From Anaerolineae bacterium (lineage in GTDB: Bacteria; Chloroflexota; Anaerolineae; Promineifilales; Promineifilaceae), in the NCBI GenBank assembly GCA_023954475.1, contig JAMLHW010000013.1, positions 62,001 through 126,000 on the forward strand: a stretch of 64,000 bases of DNA. Direction: 5' to 3'. A model generated the notes under the pieces. It had not been told where the DNA came from and searched no databases. It saw only the letters and a list, made by a program, of their open reading frames with translations. Positions 27,239 through 34,523 of this stretch are shown here, one piece after another (positions within the stretch are counted from its first letter, which is position 1; each line of letters starts with the position of its first letter). Made by a program: the position numbers and the translations under genes.

Positions 27239-28799
27239 ACGGCTGGCTACCCTGATCGTCGTGGTGTTGATAGTGTTGGTCGGTTGCGGCGAATTGTCCG
27301 GTAACAGCGGGCCGTATGGCGTCAATCGCGACAAATCTGTTGTCCTTGCTAGCGGACAACCTAATGGTCTCGATCCGGCTACGACCCACAGCGGGGCGGG
27401 CGGCCCTATCGGTCACATTTTCTCCGGTCTGGTAACGCTCGATACGGATTTGCAAGTGCAGCCGGAATTGGCGGCGGGTTGGACGGTCAGCGATGACGGT
27501 ACGGTTTACACGTTTGCGCTGCATCCCGACGCACGTTTCCATGACGGACGCCCGGTTTCGGCCGATGATGTGATTTTCTCGTGGGAACGGGCGCTAAATC
27601 CGGAAACAGGCTCCGATACGGCGTTGACCTATCTCGGCGACATCGTCGGTGCCAAAGCGTTGGCAGACGGGATGGCCGACTCCCTGTCAGGTGTCCGTGC
27701 CCTCAACGACAAAACGCTGGAAGTGACCATCGACGCGCCCAAACCGTATTTTCTGGCAAAATTGACTTTTCCTACCGCTTATCTCGTTGACCGCAACAAC
27801 GTTACCGATCCCGATTGGGAACACAGCCCCAACGGAACCGGCCCATTCCGATTGATTCGTTGGGAAGATGATACGGTTTTGCTGCTGGAACGCAGCGATG
27901 TGTATTATCGTCAACCGGTAGCGGTGGAACACGTCGTCTATTTACTGGGTGCCGGACTGCCGTTGTCGATGTATGAACGGGGTGAAATCGATCTGGTGGG
28001 TATCGGCGGCAGTGATTTGGAGCGGGTGCGCGATCCGAACGAACCGTTATCGGCCGATTTGCACACCATTCCATCCTTCTGCACCACTTACATCGGACTC
28101 AACACCAGCTTGCCGCCGCTCGACGATGTGCGCGTGCGCCAGGCGTTGAGCTATGCTGTGGATCGCGAGCGGCTGGTCGAAGGGCTGTATAAGAACAACG
28201 CCCTTGTCGCTGACGGCATTCTGCCGCCGGGGATGCCCGGCTACGGTGACATTGATGGTTATGAATATGATCCCGAACGCGCCCGCGCCTTGCTGCGCGA
28301 AGCGGGTTACGAGCAATTACCGCCGCTTGTCTGGAGTTCAGCCGGTTACGATACGGCCGGCGCGATTGAGTCGGCCGTTATCAGCATGTGGGAAGAAACG
28401 CTCGGTGCAGACATCACCGTCGAACTGATCGACCCGTATGCCTACCTCGACGAATTGTATGCAGGCAATATCGGCCATTTCTTTACATCCGGCTGGTGTG
28501 CCGACTACGCCGATCCGGAGAATTTCCTCGACGTGCTGTTCCACAGCGATGCGCCGTCCAACAATACCGGTTTTAGCGATCCCGAAATCGATGCCGCACT
28601 CGAAGCCGCTCGTGTTGAACCGGACCCTGCGATGCGGATGGCGCTTTACGCCGACATCGAACAGCAGTTGGTCGATGCTGCGCCGCGTATTATGCTGGTG
28701 CACGGTCTGGATGCTGTGTTGATGAGTCCGCGTTTGCAAGGGCTTGAACTGACGCCGATCAGCGTGCCGCAATGGCATCGCGTGACACCATCCCCCTGA
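27228..28799 (+). CDS. Oligopeptide ABC transporter substrate-binding lipoprotein
   Basis: This 523-residue SBP family 5 protein starts at ATG 27228 inside the end of the peptidase gene. The leader ends in a lipobox (IVLVGC). Typical features are GLDPATTHSGAGG, HIFSGLVTLDTDLQVQPELA, the signature ADDVIFSWERALNPET, and VRQALSYAVDRERLVEGLYK. It should bind peptides outside the membrane for an ABC permease, but no permease or ATPase genes are in this window. Overlap with the peptidase gene suggests a digest-and-capture pair, which is an inference. A strong terminator follows. Confidence 0.93.
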   Translation: MNSRRLATLIVVVLIVLVGCGELSGNSGPYGVNRDKSVVLASGQPNGLDPATTHSGAGGPIGHIFSGLVTLDTDLQVQPELAAGWTVSDDGTVYTFALHPDARFHDGRPVSADDVIFSWERALNPETGSDTALTYLGDIVGAKALADGMADSLSGVRALNDKTLEVTIDAPKPYFLAKLTFPTAYLVDRNNVTDPDWEHSPNGTGPFRLIRWEDDTVLLLERSDVYYRQPVAVEHVVYLLGAGLPLSMYERGEIDLVGIGGSDLERVRDPNEPLSADLHTIPSFCTTYIGLNTSLPPLDDVRVRQALSYAVDRERLVEGLYKNNALVADGILPPGMPGYGDIDGYEYDPERARALLREAGYEQLPPLVWSSAGYDTAGAIESAVISMWEETLGADITVELIDPYAYLDELYAGNIGHFFTSGWCADYADPENFLDVLFHSDAPSNNTGFSDPEIDAALEAARVEPDPAMRMALYADIEQQLVDAAPRIMLVHGLDAVLMSPRLQGLELTPISVPQWHRVTPSP

Positions 28800-28834
28800 T
28801 GTCAATTTGCGGATCGAAATTCTGCGCAGCAACG

Positions 28835-28870
28835 AAAACGCCGCACTTATCAAACAGTGCGGCGTTTTTT
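28835..28870. terminator. Bidirectional intrinsic terminator
   Basis: AACGCCGCACT and AGTGCGGCGTT form a perfect GC-rich stem around an 8-base loop (TATCAAAC), flanked by A4 on the left and T6 on the right. It lies between convergent genes (the substrate-binding protein on plus, the DUF4013 protein on minus) and can end both transcripts. Confidence 0.9.
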
Positions 28871-28920
28871 CATCTTGTGGATTGTCAAGTAATCGGCCGA
28901 ATAGAGTCCTGACTTACAAT

Positions 28921-29625
28921 TTACTCATCGAACTTGCCGGCGTAAGCACTGCCTTCATACAGCGCACCAATCTGGCCGTACAAATGTGACTGACCAAACT
29001 GGAGCCACACCGGACCGACGAACGCCAGAATAATTGGAATACAAATCGTAATCAATGTCAGGCCAAAAATGACGCTAAACACCAGTGCTGCCAGGATTAA
29101 CGCGATCATTGAGCCGATGATTTGTTGCCAATGTTCACGAATAATGGTGATGATCTCCTGAATATTGAACGCCGCACCAAATGTCCGGTCACGGGCAAAC
29201 AAAATCGTTGCCGGTGGAATGAGCAGCAACGCCAAAATTGCCAGGGCAAACATCAGGCAAAGGCTCAACAGCGACGCGCCGGCGACGAGGCCGCTTAAAT
29301 CGTTTACGCTGTTGTCTGCAGCAATTGCAGTACCAATAACCGGTACCATCGTCAATGACCCGACGATGACAAATGGGATTGCCCAAATCAGCTGAATCAG
29401 CCAAATCAGTACGCCATCGGTTAGTAGATGACCCCAATCGTTCCATTCCGGCATCGGTTCATCCTGGCCATGCATGATGTTGCGCGTGATCGCGATGCCG
29501 TAACCGTAGAGGAAAAATGTCGGGATGATCAGAAATCCCAACAGTATCATAACGCCGCCAATGAGCAGCTTGCCGATCCAGTTTTTGTCATCACGAATAA
29601 ACGTGAACGCTTTTACATAATCCAT
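28921..29625 (-). CDS. DUF4013 membrane protein
   Basis: This 234-residue protein is preceded by GGAGG 7 bases before ATG 29625. The N-terminal layout YVKAFTFIRDDKNWIGKLLI, then a span and RNIMHGQDEPMPEWNDWGH before further spans, is that of DUF4013 proteins. They have about five to six membrane spans and the conserved P-x-W segment. The function of the family is unknown. It is transcribed alone and divergently from fmt. Confidence 0.85.
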   Translation of the reverse strand: MDYVKAFTFIRDDKNWIGKLLIGGVMILLGFLIIPTFFLYGYGIAITRNIMHGQDEPMPEWNDWGHLLTDGVLIWLIQLIWAIPFVIVGSLTMVPVIGTAIAADNSVNDLSGLVAGASLLSLCLMFALAILALLLIPPATILFARDRTFGAAFNIQEIITIIREHWQQIIGSMIALILAALVFSVIFGLTLITICIPIILAFVGPVWLQFGQSHLYGQIGALYEGSAYAGKFDE

Positions 29626-29791
29626 TTGTCAACCTCCGTTGTGTTTGTTGGTCATCCAACTGCGCCAATACAAAGTAGTATATCTTGTTTGTGCAAACAG
29701 GGATCTTGGTCGGTTTTTGTTCGGCCGAATCCAAAGACACCCGTGCCGCACCTATTTTACACCTTTCAATACGGGACAACTGTCATTCTGG

Positions 29792-29820
29792 TTGCAAATT
29801 GATCAGCGCCCGGCTAGAAT
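29792..29820 (+). promoter_or_regulatory. Promoter for a near-leaderless fmt transcript
   Basis: TTGCAA (29792-29797) and TAGAAT (29815-29820) are separated by 17 bases. The -10 element ends only 7 bases before ATG 29828, so transcription would begin at or next to the start codon. This also supports choosing ATG 29828, because ATG 29819 overlaps the -10 box. Confidence 0.55.
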
Positions 29821-29827
29821 GCGCCGC

Positions 29828-30778
29828 ATGAAACGCATCGTCTTTATGGGTACGCCCGAATTCGCCGTGCCCGTCCTTCAGGCTCTGATCGAGACGCAAA
29901 TTGTCGTCGGCGTCGTTACCCAGCCCGACAAACCGGCGGGACGCGGTCAGCAATTGCGCCACTCTCCAGTCAAAGTTGCCGCAGAGGCTGCCGGCATCCC
30001 CGTTTTCCAGCCCAAATCGCTGCGCAAACCGGAGAGTGCGGCACCGCTGCAGGACTGGCAGCCCGACCTCATCGTCGTCGCCGCCTTTGGCCAGATTTTG
30101 CGCCCGCACATCCTCGATTTGCCGCCTCACGGCTGCCTCAATGTACACGCATCGCTGCTGCCTCGCTGGCGTGGCGCCGCTCCGATTCAGCACGCCATTC
30201 TCGCCGGAGATGCGGAAACCGGTATCAGCCTGATGCACATGGATCCCGGCCTCGATACAGGCCCGGTCTATGTCATGGAAGCGCTGCCACTCGCGCCGGA
30301 TGAAACAGCGGTGAGCTTGCACGACAGGCTGGCTGACCTGGGCGGCAGCATGATTCGTCGTTATCTGGACATGATCATGGCCGGTGAAATTAGGGCTGAA
30401 GCACAAGATGACACTGCTTCCACCTATGCGCCGATGATTAAGAAGGAGGACGGGGCGCTGGATTGGTCGCAATCGGCCGAACAACTTGACCGGCATATTC
30501 GCGCCATGACGCCCTGGCCGGGTGCGTTTACCACCTGGGAAGGTAAGCAACTCAAGATTTTATCGGCCGAAAAGAGCGATGCATTTTTCTATGTGCAACA
30601 ATTGCCGGGTACCGTCGTGACCATGGGGGATGCTGTCGCAGTTGCAACCGGTTCCGGTGTGTTGCTGCTACATGAAGTTCAACTGGCAGGCAAACGCGTC
30701 ACCCATATCGCCGATTTCGTGCGCGGTCGTCCGCAGTTCCTCATTTCCCGCCTCGGCAGCGGGCCGGCTAATCCATGA
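29828..30778 (+). CDS. fmt: Methionyl-tRNA formyltransferase
   Basis: This 316-residue protein begins IVFMGTPEFAVPVLQALIE, the family start. It has QPDKPAGRGQQL, the folate/catalytic region LNVHASLLPRWRGAAPIQHA with Asn and His, and the Asp in LMHMDPGLDTGPV, all standard for Fmt. The C-terminal OB-fold domain is present. It formylates initiator Met-tRNA using 10-formyl-tetrahydrofolate. It is the first gene of a three-gene unit with ATGA overlaps (fmt, panE-like, fucA-like). Two octamers lie near the C-terminal domain. Confidence 0.96.
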   Translation: MKRIVFMGTPEFAVPVLQALIETQIVVGVVTQPDKPAGRGQQLRHSPVKVAAEAAGIPVFQPKSLRKPESAAPLQDWQPDLIVVAAFGQILRPHILDLPPHGCLNVHASLLPRWRGAAPIQHAILAGDAETGISLMHMDPGLDTGPVYVMEALPLAPDETAVSLHDRLADLGGSMIRRYLDMIMAGEIRAEAQDDTASTYAPMIKKEDGALDWSQSAEQLDRHIRAMTPWPGAFTTWEGKQLKILSAEKSDAFFYVQQLPGTVVTMGDAVAVATGSGVLLLHEVQLAGKRVTHIADFVRGRPQFLISRLGSGPANP

Positions 30779-31839
30779 ACATTCTCGTCTTTGGCGCGGG
30801 TGCGGTAGGGAGTTATGTTGGCGGTCACATGGCGCGTGCCGGGCACAGTGTGACGCTGGTGATGCGACCTGATTCGGCCGAAATAATTGCCAAACGCGGC
30901 CTTACCATCATCGAAGCCAAAGGTAAACCATTCACCGTTTACCCTTACGCGTCACCTTCGCTGCGTGCTGCCGTTGCCACAGGAACCCGTTTTGATCTCA
31001 TTGCCCTCGGCATGAAATCATACGATCTCAAAGCTGCACTGGTTGAGATGCAAGCCGTCAGCGCCGTCACGCCGCCCTTGCTCACCTTGCAAAACGGCAT
31101 CGGCATCGAGGAACGCGTCCGTGAACAGCTCATGCCGGCCGAATTGATTGCCGGTTCGCTGACCACGCCGGTGCGTCGCAACGAAGATGGCGTCATTGTC
31201 GTTGAAAAGAGCGGTCGTGGGCTAGGAATAGCACCAACCCAGCGCGGACAATCGATCAAAACATGGTTTGACTTGCTGCATGAAACACAGCTCAAGATGG
31301 TTCAATGCGCCGACCACCGCAGCATGAAATGGTCGAAAGCACTGCTCAACATCATTGGCAACGCCTCAGCGGCGATTCTCGGCTGGCATCCGGCCCGGAT
31401 ATACGAGCACGACGGACTGTTTGATATGGAAACGGCTATGCTGCGCGAGACGCTGGCAGTGATGAAGCGGCTCAAAATTAACGTCGTCGATTTGCCCGGT
31501 TCCCCGGCGCGGCAGCTTGCAGCCGGTTTGCGCTATGCACCTCGCAGTATGCTCAAGCCGGTATTGGTCAAGATGGTCGGCAGTGGACGCGGCGACAAAA
31601 TGCCATCTTTTCATATCGATTTGAGCGCGAGCAAACGACAGAGTGAAGTGCTTTATCACAACGGTGCGATTGCCAGGGCGGGTTGGGAGCACAATGTGCC
31701 GGTTCCCGTCAATACGACGCTGACTGAAATCTTGCTGCAACTGGTAAAAAAACCGGCGTTGCGATCCACTTATCGTGATCAGCCGGAGCAACTGTTGGCG
31801 GTGGTGGCGCGACGGCGTGCTATGGAGGCGGTCCGATGA
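30775..31839 (+). CDS. panE: 2-dehydropantoate 2-reductase family protein
   Basis: This 354-residue protein starts in the ATGA overlap with fmt. MNILVFGAGAVGSYVGGHMA is the NADPH-binding motif of the ApbA/PanE family. LTLQNGIGIEERV and the catalytic-lysine region KWSKALLNIIGNASAAILGW follow the family pattern. It should reduce 2-dehydropantoate (ketopantoate) to pantoate in coenzyme A synthesis, although many paralogues act on other 2-oxoacids. The C-terminal extension is slightly longer than in classical PanE (about 300-310 residues). Substrate identity is therefore only probable. Confidence 0.85.
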   Translation: MNILVFGAGAVGSYVGGHMARAGHSVTLVMRPDSAEIIAKRGLTIIEAKGKPFTVYPYASPSLRAAVATGTRFDLIALGMKSYDLKAALVEMQAVSAVTPPLLTLQNGIGIEERVREQLMPAELIAGSLTTPVRRNEDGVIVVEKSGRGLGIAPTQRGQSIKTWFDLLHETQLKMVQCADHRSMKWSKALLNIIGNASAAILGWHPARIYEHDGLFDMETAMLRETLAVMKRLKINVVDLPGSPARQLAAGLRYAPRSMLKPVLVKMVGSGRGDKMPSFHIDLSASKRQSEVLYHNGAIARAGWEHNVPVPVNTTLTEILLQLVKKPALRSTYRDQPEQLLAVVARRRAMEAVR

Positions 31840-32654
31840 AACCGACGGAACGCCAATTGCAGGAAGAAATCGTGCGTATCGGCCGAATCATGTACGAAAA
31901 AGGGTACATCAGTTCCGTCGAAGGCAATCTCTCCATTCGCGTTGCACCTGACCGCATTTTGATCACGCCATCTGGCTTGCACAAAGGGTTTTTGGAGCCG
32001 GATCACATTCTGGTTGTCGATGCAGACGGGAGGCGTGTCGGTGGCTATGGACAAGGGCGTCATTTTCGGCCGACAAGCGAACTGCCGATGCACCTCGAAG
32101 CGTATAGACAACGTCCCGACATCAGCGCCATCGTCCATGCCCACCCCAAAAATGCCATCGTACTTTCTATTGCCGGCATTCCCATCGCCGACTGCTTGAT
32201 TCCTGAAGTAATCGTCCTGCTCGGTCTCATTCCAACTGCTCCCTACTCAACGCCGAGCAGTGACGAAAACGCATTTGCCATCCGCACTTTGATTCGTGAT
32301 CACGACGCGGTCATGTTGGCGAGGCACGGCTCGTTGACCGTTGGCAATGACCTGATGCAGGCGTTTATTCGGTTGGAAACGCTGGAAAACAGCGCCGAGA
32401 TTGGTTTGAAACTGGCGCAACTGGGTGTCCACAATCCGCTGCCACCCGATGAGATCCGCAAACTACTTGCACAACGCCGGCGTCTGGGATTGGCTCGACC
32501 CGGCGAATCGCTGGATTTCTGCGAAACGTGCGGTGTTTGTCACGTCGCCGGCGAACATCCTCCCATGCTGATGCGGCGCGGCATGACCGATACCGATGCC
32601 ATACGCGATCTGGTCAGCCAGGCAGTACGTCAGGCACTCCCCGCATCCGACTGA
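31836..32654 (+). CDS. Class II aldolase/adducin family protein (L-fuculose-phosphate aldolase-like)
   Basis: This 272-residue protein shows EGNLSIRVAPDRILITPSG near residue 30, PTSELPMHLEAYRQRPD with the catalytic Glu, and IVHAHPKNAIVLS with two zinc-binding His; ARHGSLTVGNDLMQAF supplies another His. This is the FucA/AraD/RhaD zinc aldolase fold. It probably cleaves a sugar phosphate or acts in methylthioribulose-like chemistry. The substrate is open. The C-terminal tail has an additional Cys/His cluster (CETCGVCHVAGEH), not typical of the fold and possibly a second metal site. It starts in an ATGA overlap. Confidence 0.86.
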   Translation: MKPTERQLQEEIVRIGRIMYEKGYISSVEGNLSIRVAPDRILITPSGLHKGFLEPDHILVVDADGRRVGGYGQGRHFRPTSELPMHLEAYRQRPDISAIVHAHPKNAIVLSIAGIPIADCLIPEVIVLLGLIPTAPYSTPSSDENAFAIRTLIRDHDAVMLARHGSLTVGNDLMQAFIRLETLENSAEIGLKLAQLGVHNPLPPDEIRKLLAQRRRLGLARPGESLDFCETCGVCHVAGEHPPMLMRRGMTDTDAIRDLVSQAVRQALPASD

Positions 32655-32681
32655 CGCCGGATTTCGCGTCAACCTGCTGAT

Positions 32682-33410
32682 TTAGTCTGATTCAGTGGAG
32701 TCGTCTGGAATCGTGCTGCGCAGATATTTTTTGGTACTGCGCACGGATGAGAATTGTAGTGGCGTATTGGTTTTCTTGTGCATGGCAAGCTGGCGTGAGC
32801 GGAAAAAGCGCCCTTTGTACCATCGGCCGACATAAAAGCCACCAGTCACTTCCGTTGCGTCTATGATTTCAATTTTATCTTTGGGTTGTGCTACCAGTGC
32901 GTAGACACCCGGCTCGGTGATGTCTTTCCATGCGACGACTTTGGTGGGACGGGCAAGTAATTTCGGCCGAAACTGCTGATTGATCTTATCGGCCGAAACA
33001 TTGTACGCCACCCGCTGCTGCATCTGTGGGGCGCGTCCGGGCCTCATGCCGCGATTGCGCACACCACTCATTGCTTCCAACGGATTACCCCCTTTGCGTC
33101 CCCGCGTAATCATCTGCCGGTGCTCCTCGAGTTGCTCTTGCCGCATCGAGCGCAAGAGCAAAAACTGCGCCACGACAAACACGACAAGGCCGATCAAAAT
33201 CGTATTGATCAACAGCGCCCAAAAACCAATGAGATCACCCAGCGTTGGCACCAATGTCTCTCCATCCGGGGAGAAAAAGCCGGAAAGCCAGTTGGTAAAT
33301 TGCAGTAGCAGCAGAATCAGTGCCACGACTGCTCCCCAAAACAGCACCTTTCCGCCAACTTTGAGATTGGGGTACCACAGCTTCCACTCTTTTTTAATCG
33401 TATCAAGCAT
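32682..33410 (-). CDS. Membrane protein of unknown function with cytoplasmic basic region
   Basis: This 242-residue protein has two N-terminal spans (about 20-42 and 62-90), then a basic Arg/Gln/Gly-rich linker (RNRGMRPGRAPQMQQRV), then a soluble C-terminal domain (about 150-230) rich in short strands. The C-terminal part includes AWKDITEPGVYALVAQ and GGFYVGRWYKGRFFRSRQLA. I do not recognise the family. Two octamers lie 24 bases apart at about 32965 and 32989. It is transcribed alone and convergently with the fucA-like gene. No signal of regulation was seen. Confidence 0.7.
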   Translation of the reverse strand: MLDTIKKEWKLWYPNLKVGGKVLFWGAVVALILLLLQFTNWLSGFFSPDGETLVPTLGDLIGFWALLINTILIGLVVFVVAQFLLLRSMRQEQLEEHRQMITRGRKGGNPLEAMSGVRNRGMRPGRAPQMQQRVAYNVSADKINQQFRPKLLARPTKVVAWKDITEPGVYALVAQPKDKIEIIDATEVTGGFYVGRWYKGRFFRSRQLAMHKKTNTPLQFSSVRSTKKYLRSTIPDDSTESD

Positions 33411-33558
33411 TATTTTCGCTCCGCACTATTTCAAATCCTGCCTATTATCTTCAATCCTGGCGTAACCTACAAGCACGGATTGTGTCAGCCAATGAATTAC
33501 CTATGCTAACGGTCGGTTAAATCCTGATGTTGAAAGGATGAACATGTGCCGGCAAAGC

Positions 33559-33587
33559 GTGACGGGCGCAACAATCCGTGTTACAAT
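33559..33587 (+). promoter_or_regulatory. Candidate promoter of the DAHP synthase gene
   Basis: GTGACG (33559-33564) and TACAAT (33582-33587) are 17 bases apart. Transcription would begin near 33594, giving a leader of about 40 bases that includes AAAGGA before ATG 33632. Confidence 0.45.
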
Positions 33588-33631
33588 TCGTTCAAAACAT
33601 ATTGAAACTTGTGAAAAAAGGAATTCGGCCG

Positions 33632-34465
33632 ATGCCATCAATCATCCAGATCGATTCTGCCCCAAACAGCGTGCTGTCAAATCCGCTCCGCATTGGAGAC
33701 AATGCGTTGACATTGATGTTGGGACCATGTGCAGTTGAGAGTTACGAGCAAACACGCGCTGTCGCTGCCGCAGTCAGTCGTGCTGGTGTACGCGTCCTGC
33801 GCGGCGGCGCATTCAAACCGCGCACTTCGCCGCATACGTTTCAGGGTCTGGGGTTGGAAGGATTGGAAATTTTGCGTGCTGTCGCTGACGAGTTTGGCTT
33901 GCTGGTCATAACCGAGGCGTTGGGCGTTGAGCAGTTGCCACTGGTGTCCGACTACGCTGACATCATTCAGATCGGCAGCCGCAACATGCAGCACTATCCG
34001 CTGCTGTGGGCCGCAGCCGAAACCGGGATGCCGATTATGCTCAAGCGCGGTTTTATGTCGACCGTTGCTGAATGGCTGGCAGCGGCTGACCACATCATCT
34101 CGCGTGGCAATGAGCGCATCATGCTGTGTGAGCGCGGCATTCGCAGCTTTGACAATGCCACGCGCAATGTACTCGATGTCGGAGCGATTGCGCTACTCAA
34201 GACGACGACCGGTTTTCCTGTCATCGCCGATCCCAGCCATGCGGTTGGCCGGTCTGATTTGGTGCTGCCCGCCGCCAAAGCGGCCATTGCTGCCGGAGCA
34301 GATGGTTTGATTGTCGAATTTCATCCCGACCCGCCAACCGCGTTGTCGGATGCGGAGCAGGCAATATCGGCCGATGAGATGGATCGGTTTGTGGCTGAAA
34401 TCGGCCGAATTGCCGTAGCCGTTGACCGGCATCTTCCCCACGCCAACTACGCGCCCGCACATTGA
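33632..34465 (+). CDS. aroF: 3-deoxy-7-phosphoheptulonate synthase (KDSA-like, type I beta)
   Basis: This 277-residue protein is read from ATG 33632; an upstream in-frame start at 33578 overlaps the promoter. It has LMLGPCAVESYEQ, LRGGAFKPRTSPHTFQGLG, IIQIGSRNMQHYPLLW, MLKRGFMSTVAEWL, DPSHAVGRSDLVLP and ADGLIVEFHPDP, all canonical for the AroF/KDSA-like DAHP synthases. It condenses PEP and erythrose 4-phosphate, the first shikimate-pathway step. The N-terminal ferredoxin-like regulatory domain of the longer (about 340-residue) homologues is absent. An octamer lies just before the start codon, in the leader. Confidence 0.94.
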   Translation: MPSIIQIDSAPNSVLSNPLRIGDNALTLMLGPCAVESYEQTRAVAAAVSRAGVRVLRGGAFKPRTSPHTFQGLGLEGLEILRAVADEFGLLVITEALGVEQLPLVSDYADIIQIGSRNMQHYPLLWAAAETGMPIMLKRGFMSTVAEWLAAADHIISRGNERIMLCERGIRSFDNATRNVLDVGAIALLKTTTGFPVIADPSHAVGRSDLVLPAAKAAIAAGADGLIVEFHPDPPTALSDAEQAISADEMDRFVAEIGRIAVAVDRHLPHANYAPAH

Positions 34466-34469
34466 AATG

Positions 34470-34478
34470 TGCTAGAAT
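34470..34478 (+). promoter_or_regulatory. Candidate extended -10 promoter of the BTAD regulator
   Basis: TGCTAGAAT is an extended -10 element (TG-N before TAGAAT) with no good -35. Transcription would begin near 34485, about 40 bases before the GTG start at 34524. Confidence 0.4.
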
Positions 34479-34523
34479 GTCACGATAGAAGTTTGACTTC
34501 CAAATCCGGACTATCAGCCTATC

